Source of the DNA: Effrenium voratum
Taxonomy: Eukaryota; Sar; Dinophyceae; Suessiales; Symbiodiniaceae
DNA length: 64,000 nucleotides
Direction: 5' to 3'
Assembly (NCBI GenBank): GCA_963377175.1
Contig: CAUJNA010003292.1
Coordinates: 1-64,000 of the forward strand
The position numbers were made by a program, and so were the translations under genes. This document shows positions 1 through 7,932 of the stretch, one piece after another. The notes beneath the pieces are model-generated. The model worked only from the letters and a program-made list of their open reading frames with translations. It made no database searches and was not told the DNA's origin. The first letter of the stretch is position 1, and the number at the start of each line of letters is the position of its first letter.

Positions 1-300
1 TGGACAAATCATCTTTACGAGAGTTTTTTTGCGGGCTGTATACCCGTGATTCTGAGTGATGAGTACGAAGTGGCCTTTCTCGAGGAACTGCCTTGGGAGC
101 AGTTCTCCATCAAGTGGCCAGAGAGCCGCGTGTGCGAGGATGAGGCATGCACCTCCTCATCACTCTATGATCACCTGCGGGCGCTGGCGCAGCAACCGGA
201 TCGGCTGTGGCAGATGAAGCGCGAGCTGGAGTTGCACAGCTGCTACTTCAACTGGTACAGCACCGATGCTGTGCCTCGGCAAGTTGGCGGAAGACGGTAA
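1..300 (+). CDS. Exostosin-like (GT47) glycosyltransferase, C-terminal part, cut by window edge
   Basis: The frame is open from base 1 and ends at a TAA at 298-300. It reads an exostosin-type signature: an acidic/aromatic stretch, then FAGCIPVILSDEYEVAF and LPWEQFSIKW, which matches the conserved C-terminal nucleotide-sugar-binding block of GT47 exostosin-family enzymes (Golgi glycosyltransferases). Only about 99 residues are in the window, so the N-terminal part lies upstream. The first start-like codon (GTG, 46) is internal and not a true start. The last ~10 codons after FNWYSTDA may be intron read-through, because a GT-rich stretch follows. No neighbour in the window is related in function. 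Family assignment is fairly firm; the substrate cannot be told. Confidence 0.7.
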   Translation, partial: WTNHLYESFFAGCIPVILSDEYEVAFLEELPWEQFSIKWPESRVCEDEACTSSSLYDHLRALAQQPDRLWQMKRELELHSCYFNWYSTDAVPRQVGGRR

Positions 301-2251
301 AGAGCTGTTTTTCCCTCCTCGGGTGAGTATTGGTGTCATGAATATTGGGTATTGGTGTTGTATTGGTGTTGTATTGGTGATTATTGTCCACTATCAAGTA
401 TATCTTTTTGTCACACACACACACGCTGAGTATGGGTGCTGTCAGCACGGGAATCGCTGAGAGCTGGGCCCCGAGAAATGACCGTTGCCGCAACTGCTTG
501 GAGTCTCAGGTTTGTAGCCCCTACCACCTGCTTCACCGGCGCCTTGGGGATCTGCTGAAGCGCCGAAGCCGCCAGCGGCGTCGCTTCTGGAACTGGGATG
601 GCTCCGCCGGCTCCGACTCGCATTTTGTGCATCTCGCACGAGCCACCCGCTTCAAGGCGGAGAATGAGAGCAGCAACTTCTCTTGGCTGCTGCCGGAAAA
701 GAAAACGGGGCATCCGCCTTGTGTGCGCATCTCTTGTGCCCTTGGAGTTGCTTGTCCAGATTCGGGACGTCATACTATCTGGGAAAATAACTTTAGCGGG
801 AGACTGCCAGTCTGCACTTGTTTGGGACAATCCATGCAGAGATTCATAAGTCGCGAATGTGCGCGACTTATGCATGAGGTCAGTAGTCATACGTGATGGA
901 GTCCTGCCACATGTCTTGGATACATGAAGTTTTGATATCATGATCCGAATTGGTGTGACCTTGGGTTTGATGGTTCAACAAAGCAGCCCTCCAAGAATTC
1001 AAACTGCCATCCTGGAGACCCTTTGTCCGCTCTCAGCTGTCCAAAAGAAAATGAGTGTTTTCACCGTTTGGTTCCCAAGTGCTGGTTGATTATATGTATT
1101 TAATCAGAGGTCAATCCTTTCTGATTGGCATGTTGGATTGGGGAGCAAATTGCATTATCCACTGGGGGGGGCCGTTCTGAAGGTCATCTCACTTGTTCAA
1201 AGCTGACCTGTTGACTCAGTTGACCTTTAGGTTTTCCAGTTTTGGCCCAGGTTTAGTCGCCCAAGATGATCACCGGTGATTTCTGGGTCCCTAAGGCCCG
1301 AGGGGCCACGGAGTCATTGAAGCTGCTCCTTTTGGTCCTTTAGCCGCGGGCGCCGGGCAGAGCCCAGGTGCTGCCTTTGCCGCCGACAGATCCCGCCAGC
1401 ATGCAGGCACAGGGCAGGTCACTGGCTCGTTCCCTCTCTCCGTGAGCACAAACTCAGGCAAAAGGTCTCAGGAACATACTCTTTTTGTTTTAGTGGAAAT
1501 TGAGAAAAAGCCAGTAGCCTTGAGGGTCCCTAGCGTTGAGAAACAGCCATTTTGCAGTTGGCTGCTAGGGCTCAGTAGCTCAACAACAACTCATTTGGGG
1601 AAAGCAAACAAAAAAAGCAAAAACATATCATAAGCAACAACTTAGGGCTGCTGTCCTGTGCCAGGATGGATTCACATTTCAAGGTTGTGGCACTCTGGGA
1701 AGAAGCATCACAGTCGACTTGCTGCTCCAAATCCAACCGCTCGTCCTTTCCCGCGAACCCAGGGAATACCACGAGTAAGCAGGCCGACGAACTCGAACGA
1801 TGATTTTCCATTGATTTGCAGGGAACAGTTGATTGAATTTCACGAGGGCTCAGCCATCCTGGTGGACAGTTGTTGTGTGTTGCTGTATTTCCGGTTTGTT
1901 ACACTGAGGTAGTTGTGGCACATTGCAACATGGATCTCTTCGCGAGCTTGTCAAATGTTCTCTGTGGGATGTTGGCGTTTATTCTGCAATAAGCTTTTGT
2001 TTTGATGCGCATAGATAGCCAGACAGCGTGGTGGGATTTGCAAGCTTGTAGAACCACACCGTCAGCTCTTTGGCGCACAACTTTGAGAACGAACAGTTCC
2101 TTGCACTGCGACATGATTATCTGCTTGCTCAAGGTTTGCGAACAGTCGCAAGTAACACACTTCTGGTTTGGCTTGTTCCGCGCCATGTAGATGTTTAATG
2201 AATGTATACGATATATAACGCATACATATGTATATATGTGCATAGTATATG
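301..2251. other. Gene-poor host sequence left of the provirus
   Basis: No ORF here has recognisable domains. The longer ones (both strands around 384-941, minus strand 1899-2483) overlap each other and have no motif. A short CA run lies at about 413-425 and an AT-rich TATA-like stretch at about 2195-2245. It may hold introns or the UTR of the exostosin-like gene. Confidence 0.5.
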
Positions 2252-2409
2252 TGCCCCCCCAAAGTAATCCCCCTCCCTCCCCCACATCGTCGGCATCATG
2301 GGGATGATGCTGGCAATGCTGGGGATGCTGTCCAGTGCCGTTGCCCTGCAGCTCCGGTTTCCCCCCGTTCACCCCGTGAACCAACCAGCCCCACCATCCA
2401 CCCCACCCC
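2252..2409. repeat. C-rich low-complexity tract at left insertion border
   Basis: The stretch is rich in C runs (CCCCCCCC, CCCTCCCTCCCCC, CCCCACCCC) and stops abruptly at the first A of the AT-rich provirus. A very similar C-rich tract resumes on the right at 23618. The two probably were one pyrimidine tract before insertion, but low complexity hides any exact target-site duplication. Confidence 0.6.
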
Positions 2410-2460
2410 AAAAATAGTAAAAGGGATTTGAAGGAACTGAAAATCATTTTACTATTTTTT
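2410..2460. other. Terminal imperfect palindrome, left end
   Basis: The end begins AAAAATAGTAAAA and about 25 bases later has TTTTACTATTTTTT, the complementary arm. The last ~50 bases could therefore fold into a hairpin. The right end has the same design, so the fold-back is a conserved property of the termini. Confidence 0.6.
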
Positions 2461-2891
2461 TCTAACAAGCAATGAAAACACACATTGAAAAACCAAGTAT
2501 CAAATAATAGATAAGGTTAATAAATCACAACCTTATTCATTCCAAGTAATTCCTAGAAAGATGCACACCTTATTCATTATTTTTTCACTACTTAACCTAT
2601 TTCATTTTACTATTTGTTTACCCTTATTCATTTTGTGTTTTAAGTCTTTTTCCAATTCTCAGAAACTCCAGTTATTCTTCATTTTTTCTTTTTACCTTAT
2701 TCATTGTTCGCGAATTTTTCACTCAGACTTAAAAATATGACTAAAACACATTTCACCTAATAGTTCCACAAAACCAAACAGCCTAAGCACACAAGAAAAC
2801 TAAGAAAAAAAATATTTCAATCTTTACAAACCATAAGTTCAATATAATTATAACATATAATTTTTTACATGTTATTATTATAGTATGATTA
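2410..2891. repeat. Left terminal inverted repeat of the provirus
   Basis: The inner 74 bases (2818-2891) pair with the reverse complement of 23167-23240 at about 66 of 74 positions by hand alignment. The outermost ~16 bases (from 2410, AAAAATAGTAAAAGG) match the reverse complement of 23602-23617. The middle is AC-rich and only loosely alignable with the GT-rich right arm, so the arms have diverged or carry indels. No gene is seen in it. Confidence 0.8.
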
Positions 2892-2963
2892 AAACTTTAC
2901 GATTATTAACTGTTCTTCAATACAAAGTTATGTTTTTACACATGTTCCAAAAACAGAATTGTG

Positions 2964-3112
2964 CTTTCCACCATGCCCAGTTTTTTTCTTCCACCATTCG
3001 GTGGAAACCTGTTAAAAAACAGCAATTTCCACCATGGCTGCGTCCTTTTCTTTTCCACCATGCACGTCTTTGTCTTTCCACCATGCACGTCTTTTCTCTC
3101 CACTGTGCCTAC
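2964..3112. repeat. Degenerate tandem array of a TTTCCACCATG unit
   Basis: Six copies of a (T)TTCCACCATG-like core occur near 2965, 2987, 3026, 3051, 3075 and 3097, spaced about 22-39 bases apart and separated by T-rich spacers; the last copies vary to CCATTCGG and CCACTGTG. It sits just inside the left inverted repeat, between it and the first gene. The small ORFs crossing it on both strands are low-complexity products. Function unknown; a protein-binding or replication site is possible. Confidence 0.6.
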
Positions 3113-3322
3113 TTTTTTCCTTTTACAAGGTGGATGTTTGCGGTCTTCGTCAGTTGTTGATTTTAACATGAGATATGGTTTTTACATGGCTTCGTGTCTA
3201 GAAAATAGCACCATGTTGGATTTACAACCCGCTGTCTTACATTTTGATTTTCACAAACAATACCTTTTAGCGTCCAGGTCAAACCTCACCTAGATTCAAG
3301 TATTAAATCACAGAGGTTTTCT

Positions 3323-3889
3323 TTATAAATCACTCTGTGAATGAATGTTGGGGTTTTTCCCCCCAGTCGGGGCTTTGCTTTTTTGTGGCAGTCTCTGCGC
3401 AGTTTCAATATGTTTATTATTCCTGATGTTGCCACAATTCTTTTTACATAAATCTCTAGGTTTCCATGTTGTAATGTTATTCCAGAGCCTAGTGCGTTTT
3501 CTGTAAGGCATTCCATATTTACAATAATCTACATCTTTAAAATCAAACTCATCCATAAACTCCTGATTTTTTAATATTCCAGTTTGAGGATTTTCGATTA
3601 CAAAATATTTAGGATTAAAATATTTGATAATTTCAATAGTTGTTAAAACTATACTATTTGCATATTCGATATTCCTAATTCCCCTAGTTTTTGCTACACT
3701 ATATTCAGTGCAAGGGGGACTACTCCAAATAAAATTCAAATGGTTCCTATCAAATTGTTTATAATCCTATTTCAAAATATCAGTATTTATATCAGCTTTT
3801 TTCAATCCCAATGAAATAACATTGAAACCTATAGCTTTTGCAACAAGTCCAACACTGCCTGTTCCGCTAAACATCTCTAATAAGTTCAT
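3323..3889 (-). pseudogene. DNA (cytosine-5)-methyltransferase, interrupted by in-frame TAG
   Basis: Transfers methyl groups from S-adenosylmethionine to cytosine C5 in DNA. Reading from the ATG at 3889: motif I LEMFSGTGSVG, then TAG at codon 41 (3767-3769), then in the same frame motif IV SSPPCTEYS with the catalytic Cys, motif VI VIENPQTG, and YCKYGMPYRKRTRLWNN of the motif VIII/recognition region. At about 188 codons it is short for the family (usually over 300) and no C-terminal motif X is seen, so the true product may have ended early or continued in lost sequence. It is the first gene inside the left repeat and may protect or silence viral DNA (inference). Family certain; activity doubtful. 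Confidence 0.8.
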
Positions 3890-4004
3890 TATTAAAGATA
3901 TTTAGATAATATTATCTATGAATAAAACCCCGTTTCCTAGTTAAAAACTATGTTTAGTTTTCAATGAAGTTGCGTTTCCTCATCATAGTCAATTTGATAA
4001 AATG

Positions 4005-4229
4005 TCATAGTTGAAGCCTTCGGTTCTTTAATTTCTTGGTATTAAGTTTGTTTAAGTACACTTGTTTCTTATTTTTATATTCACCATTGGTTCTATCTAC
4101 TTCTTTACTTTGATAACTGTTTGTTAATGGTTTCTTCTTTTCCATTTCTTGTAAGATTTCTAAAATATTCTTATTCTGTTCTAAAACCTTATTCAGTTTT
4201 TTAACAATCTTTTCTAATCCTTCATCCAT
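4005..4229 (-). CDS. Small coiled-coil protein, 74 aa
   Basis: Starts MDEGLEKIVKKLNKVLEQ; residues 1-32 form a plausible heptad coiled coil rich in Leu/Ile/Lys/Glu. The second half is Lys/Asn-rich and basic. No family recognised. It lies in the minus-strand group of small genes at the left end, and its upstream sequence contains a 37-base module repeated before the next minus-strand gene. Base composition and clean ATG support a real gene; function unknown. Confidence 0.5.
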   Translation of the reverse strand: MDEGLEKIVKKLNKVLEQNKNILEILQEMEKKKPLTNSYQSKEVDRTNGEYKNKKQVYLNKLNTKKLKNRRLQL

Positions 4230-4239
4230 GTAAATATAT

Positions 4240-4276
4240 ACTAAATTATAAAACTAAACTTTTAAAACCAAATGTT
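4240..4276 (-). promoter_or_regulatory. Candidate promoter module, copy 1
   Basis: A 37-base AT-rich sequence beginning ACTAAATTATAAAACTAAAC is repeated with about one difference at 4587-4623. Each copy lies just upstream of the ATG of a minus-strand gene (4229 and 4584). This placement suggests a shared viral promoter, but duplication of intergenic sequence is also possible. Confidence 0.4.
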
Positions 4277-4584
4277 TTAATTTCGAAGGTATTTGTTACT
4301 TAAATGTTTAAATTCTTTGCCTTGCACCATAAGTCTAACAATGTTATCTAAATCTTTTTGAGTATGTCCACATACTAACGCATTGTCTAGATATAAATAT
4401 TCGTAGCTAAGACCAACACTAATTGTTAAAAAGTTGTATTTTTAGTTTGAGTACGAGTTAAGACTATTTTACAACCACACTTACAAGTATAATAACTAAC
4501 GCCATTATAATTATTGTCTCCAATTTGTTTATCTAATTCAAGTGCTCCAAAATGTAAATTTGTTAAACTTGAAAATTCGACCAT
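4277..4584 (-). pseudogene. Small zinc-binding-like protein, frameshifted
   Basis: From ATG 4584 the frame reads about 52 codons with YYTCKCGCKIV, then stops in a T run. A +1 change within that run opens the next frame through LDNALVCGHTQKDLDN to a stop at 4277-4279. Joined length would be about 100 residues, with CxCxC and CGH clusters that could bind zinc. The two halves lie in adjacent frames with no gap, which argues for one gene with a one-base indel. No family recognised. Confidence 0.5.
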
Positions 4585-4586
4585 CT

Positions 4587-4623
4587 ACTAAATTATAAAA
4601 CTAAACTTTTAAAACTAAATGTT
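4587..4623 (-). promoter_or_regulatory. Candidate promoter module, copy 2
   Basis: Near-identical partner of 4240-4276, placed 2 bases from the ATG at 4584. Two genes with the same upstream module suggest co-regulation (inference). Confidence 0.4.
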
Positions 4624-4652
4624 GCAATTATGTTAAATCTACTCTTTAAATA

Positions 4653-5012
4653 CTAATTTTTCATCATTTGTTTTATAGTTTCCTGAGTTTCCTTATCACC
4701 ATTATCCGAAAGTGATGCATCCTTACCCCTTTTGAAAGTTATATTATGAACATCTGTTTCTAAATTTATACTGTCTTTAGTTTTATCAATATTCATTTTC
4801 TTATCATTTTTACTTATTTTGAAACTTGACGGAATACACGAACATTTAAAGTTGCCTTTCTTTTCTATTGATAATTCATTCTTCATCTCTAATATTTTCT
4901 TACACATTGGACAAGCAAACTCAATAACTGATGTTTCTTTAACAACTTCTTCTTTTTCTTCATCAGTTGAAGAAACAACTGGTTCAGTCTTATTCTTTTT
5001 GTTTCTCCCCAT
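4653..5012 (-). CDS. Zinc-ribbon-like protein, 119 aa
   Basis: Contains FACPMCKKI at about residues 33-41 and FKCSCIPS at about 55-62, a CxxC...CxC pattern fitting a small zinc ribbon. The N-terminus is basic (MGRNKKNK) then acidic, and the C-terminal 50 residues are charged. The ATG at 5012 directly follows the stop of the 52-aa ORF upstream (5013-5015), so the two are probably co-transcribed. Possible DNA- or RNA-binding accessory protein; function unknown. Confidence 0.55.
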   Translation of the reverse strand: MGRNKKNKTEPVVSSTDEEKEEVVKETSVIEFACPMCKKILEMKNELSIEKKGNFKCSCIPSSFKISKNDKKMNIDKTKDSINLETDVHNITFKRGKDASLSDNGDKETQETIKQMMKN

Positions 5013-5171
5013 CTATATTAGTTTTTTATTTTTAATATATTGTATCACAAACTTAATTAATTCTAAAATCAAATAGCATATTTTCTTAAATCTATTATTA
5101 GTTATGACAACTTGTTCTATATTTTCTACTTCATTTATTATATCAATATAATCTGAATAACTTCTATCCAT
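5013..5171 (-). CDS. Small putative membrane protein, 52 aa
   Basis: The ATG at 5171 gives MDRSYSDYIDIINEVEN, then a hydrophobic helix (about residues 29-46, ICYLILELIKFVIQYI) and a basic tail KNKK. It abuts the 119-aa gene downstream with no spacer and lies back to back with the ATPase gene, with about 60 bases between the start codons. Small single-span proteins are common in such viruses, but no homology is recognised. Confidence 0.4.
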   Translation of the reverse strand: MDRSYSDYIDIINEVENIEQVVITNNRFKKICYLILELIKFVIQYIKNKKLI

Positions 5172-5232
5172 ATAAATTAATAAATATAAATTATATAAAT
5201 TATTTTCTAAATAGCTTTAATATTATTTTATT

Positions 5233-5988
5233 ATGTCAGATGTCCCAATAATAAAGGCAATAAACATAACTGATTACGATTTCAAACAATCTAAATATGA
5301 ACACGTGCCAAAACTACCATTCCGCTCCATCGTTGTAGCATCATCAACCGGTGGTAAAACAGTTTTAATCCAAGACCTTATCCTAAATGTTTATAGGGAC
5401 TGCTTCGCCCGTATATTCATTTTTAGCCCGTCAGTTCATAACGACCCTAACCTTGTTGAAGTCAAGAAATACCAAAAAGATAATATGAAGGTTGATGATG
5501 AAAAAGACAAGTTTTATTACGACACCTACCAACCTGAAGAACTGGAAGAAATAATTCACACACAAAGACAGATCATTCATTACATGAAAGAACAGAAGAT
5601 GATGAAACTACATTCAGTTTTAATAATTGTTGATGATTTTGCAGACGACCCTAAATTTGTTAGATATAGTAAGTTACTTCATGGACTGGCAACAAGAGGT
5701 AGACACGATGCCATTAGTTTTTGTTTAAGCGTTTAAAAATATCGTGTCCTAGCACCAATCAGTAGGTTGAATTCAAGTTCGTTGTATATCTTCAAGTTAA
5801 AGAATGTATCAGAGTTAATGTCATTCATTGAGGAAAACTCTGCCAATGTTAATAAAGAGCAACTGTGAAATATGTATAATAAAGCGGTAGATGATAAGCC
5901 ATACTCCTTCTTTTATGTTAGTATGAATTCCTCAGGTGTTAATAATATGTTTTATGTTAGGTTTGAGAAAGCTTTTAAAATAAAATAA
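5233..5988 (+). pseudogene. A32/FtsK-HerA-type genome packaging ATPase, two in-frame stops
   Basis: The ATPase would pump viral DNA into the capsid. Open part 5233-5736 (167 aa): Walker A-like VVASSTGGKTVLI (about residues 35-47), RIFIFSPS, Walker B LIIVDDF (about 135-141), then LATRGRHDAIS, a sensor-like segment of this family. TAA at 5734-5736 and TGA at 5866-5868 interrupt the same frame, which continues with KYRVLAPISRLN and SFFYVSMNSS to a stop at 5986-5988. The full frame is 252 codons, normal for Polinton-like ATPases. TAA sits where homologues often have Gln before KYR, consistent with CAA to TAA. Probably inactive unless stops are read through. Confidence 0.8.
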
Positions 5989-6016
5989 ATCTATTATATA
6001 TTAAAGAATGTTAAAA

Positions 6017-6281
6017 ATGTTTCAAGAAAGAATATATGAAGAACCAGTAAGGTTTTTCGGTGATGAGACCGGAACCGTAGTCCCTCATCAGGGCGAAGCC
6101 GTGATGACATACCAAAACAAATTAAAGAATACCGGAAGCAAAGACTACAACAATTAGTAGAGTGTGAATGTGGTGAAACTTTTTTAATGAAGGATGCTCC
6201 TGACCATATTGAAGTAATTGTCATATTACTTTTAAGGAAGAAGAAAGAATAGGAGGATGCAAAAAAGAACAATACGTATAG
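6017..6281 (+). pseudogene. Small zinc-finger protein remnant, frameshifted twice
   Basis: Three frames in succession read as one small protein: MFQERIYEEPVRFF from ATG 6017; then IPKQIKEYRKQRLQQLVECECGETF and DAPDHIE; then NCHITFKEEER, ending at TAG 6279-6281. Together they suggest a single CxCG...HxxxxxH zinc finger with two one-base indels. The reverse-strand ORF over it (5994-6272) has no motif and is a shadow. A 20-codon ORF (6286-6348) follows and may be nothing. Function unknown. Confidence 0.45.
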
Positions 6282-6421
6282 AAAATGTATACTGATAGTG
6301 ATATTGATGATTATAGTGATGGTGAGTCAACAAGAAGTGCCAAATGGATTAAAAAATAACTAAATTAGTTAGATTTGAAAAATCATTTAAAACAAAATAA
6401 AAATTCTAAAATTTATTATGA

Positions 6422-6865
6422 ATTTATGATTTACCATTAGACATTAAAGACATAGTATTATCTTATAGTTTAGGCGATGTTAGATTATTAAAAATAAAAA
6501 ATAATAATATTATTAAAAATTATATTAATAAATATAAACCAGTATATAAATCTTACACATTAAATAACATACATTATTTTGAAATTGATAATATCAATAT
6601 TAATAATGGAATATCATATATTTTTAATTTAAGTGAGTTAGATAAATTACATCAAAAAAATAAACCATTAAAATTATTTATTGAATATGCTATATTTGTT
6701 ACATTTAGCTCGTTTACTCGTTGGTTTCATGTGTGTAATCGAACTTTAATATCAATTAATTTATTTGATATTTATTATTTTCTTAATAAAGACCTTCATA
6801 AAGTTAAATTAGTGTATGCGAGTGATATGGTTAATTTTATTTCATTACAAGTGAAAAAAAAATAA
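6422..6865 (+). pseudogene. F-box-like protein, copy 1, start codon lost
   Basis: Open for 147 codons between a TGA at 6419-6421 and a TAA at 6863-6865, but with no ATG near the start. It begins YDLPLDIKDIVLSYSLGDVRLLKIKNNNII, which aligns with the N-terminus of the protein at 7068 (YDLPGDIKLYIASYILG). The LPxDIxxxIxSY pattern resembles F-box starts in large DNA viruses. The rest is Asn/Ile/Lys-rich with no further motif. It looks like a diverged, decayed member of a tandem pair. F-box proteins recruit substrates to SCF ubiquitin ligases; that role is only a suggestion here. Confidence 0.5.
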
Positions 6866-6928
6866 CTATTAAAGTCATCAATGAAGATGACCAAATTATT
6901 ATTGATGACTTTTATTTTTATCTTTAAA

Positions 6929-7020
6929 ATTAATAGCATTAAGATTATGGCTTAATGTTATTAATTCAAAATAATGAATAACTACAAATTTGAACCGGTA
7001 ATCTATATATTAATTTGTCC
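6929..7020. repeat. Direct repeat following F-box-like copy 1
   Basis: About 90 bases (ATTAATAGCATTAA at the start, TATATATTAATTTGTC at the end) recur, with an insertion, at 7630-7764 after F-box-like copy 2. With the paralogous ORFs this shows a segmental tandem duplication of about 0.7 kb. Confidence 0.6.
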
Positions 7021-7067
7021 TTTTGTAAATACATATCTAATTAAACAAATAAAATTAAATATACTAT

Positions 7068-7605
7068 ATGATATTTTATGATTTACCCGGAGACATTAAA
7101 CTTTATATAGCGTCATATATTTTAGGTCATTCTAAAATAATAAAACTAAAAAATAATCAAATTTTTAGAAACTTTTTTAATAGATTTAAACCTATAATAC
7201 ATTTTGAGAATAAAGATAATGTATATAACTTTTGCATTTATAAATTTAATTTAAAATCAGTTGCACCATCATCATATTTAAAATATTACATTAATGATAA
7301 GGAATTAAAATATTTGATTGAAAAATATGATAAAATTAAATACGAAACAACAATTGATTTTTATATAAAAATGAATGATGATACTGAAAATCCTAATGGT
7401 GTATATGTTACCTGGTATTACCATACCCCTTGTGAAGTGTGTAAAACATTTGAGAAATTAAATTATCAAATTAATTATTTGAACTAGTGTAAATTATCTA
7501 GCATTTCATTCTAATAATCCTGAAACATTAGTAGATTTTAAATTTGTAAGATATAAAGTTAAAATAAGTGGAGTTAATGAAACACATTTAATAAAGTTAA
7601 TATAA
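7068..7605 (+). pseudogene. F-box-like protein, copy 2, frameshifted near the 3' end
   Basis: A clean ATG at 7068 gives 139 residues: IFYDLPGDIKLYIASYILGH at the N-terminus, resembling an F-box, and CEVCKTFEKL near the end of the open part. The frame stops at 7485-7487, but an adjacent frame continues (LAFHSNNPE, then FKFVRYKVKISGVNE) to 7603-7605, so one indel near 7480 probably split a ~178-residue protein. Homologous at its N-terminus to the copy at 6422. The preceding sequence has a TATACTAT box close to the ATG, as at other genes of this element. Confidence 0.5.
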
Positions 7606-7629
7606 GAAAATTTTGTTGAAAGTATTCCA

Positions 7630-7764
7630 ATTAATAGCATTAACTTAATGTTATTAAATCATAATAATGACCAATTAATAATATTAATATTTTTTAATAT
7701 TATTAATTCAGAACAAACTATAACTACACAAATTCAACGCTGGTAATTTATATATTAATTTGTC
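7630..7764. repeat. Direct repeat following F-box-like copy 2
   Basis: Partner of 6929-7020. It overlaps the 3' end of the minus-strand 70-aa gene (7708-7920), so that gene's last ~19 codons come from the duplicated segment. Confidence 0.55.
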
Positions 7765-7920
7765 ACATTTCATTGTCTCCAGTTTTTCTAATCTTGCACT
7801 CATTTGCTTAATTGCTTTCAACTGTAATTTGTCAATATTACTTAAATCTAATTGTTCTACATCAATATCATTGATTTTGTCAATACTTGAAGTTTCAACA
7901 TTACTATTTGAATTACCCAT
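7708..7920 (-). CDS. Small protein, 70 aa
   Basis: Starts MGNSNSNVETSS, so a myristoylation-type Met-Gly N-terminus is possible. Residues ~18-50 (DIDVEQLDLSNIDKLQLKAIKQ) look like an amphipathic helix. The C-terminus is encoded in the duplicated repeat 7630-7764 and may not be original. It lies just downstream of the fibre gene on the same strand. No family recognised. Confidence 0.4.
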   Translation of the reverse strand: MGNSNSNVETSSIDKINDIDVEQLDLSNIDKLQLKAIKQMSARLEKLETMKCDKLIYKLPALNLCSYSLF

Positions 7921-7932
7921 TATATATTATTA

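Noticed and set aside
384..941. Overlapping 170-176 aa ORFs on both strands
   Set aside because: No motif, mutual overlap, and GC-rich composition that gives chance ORFs.
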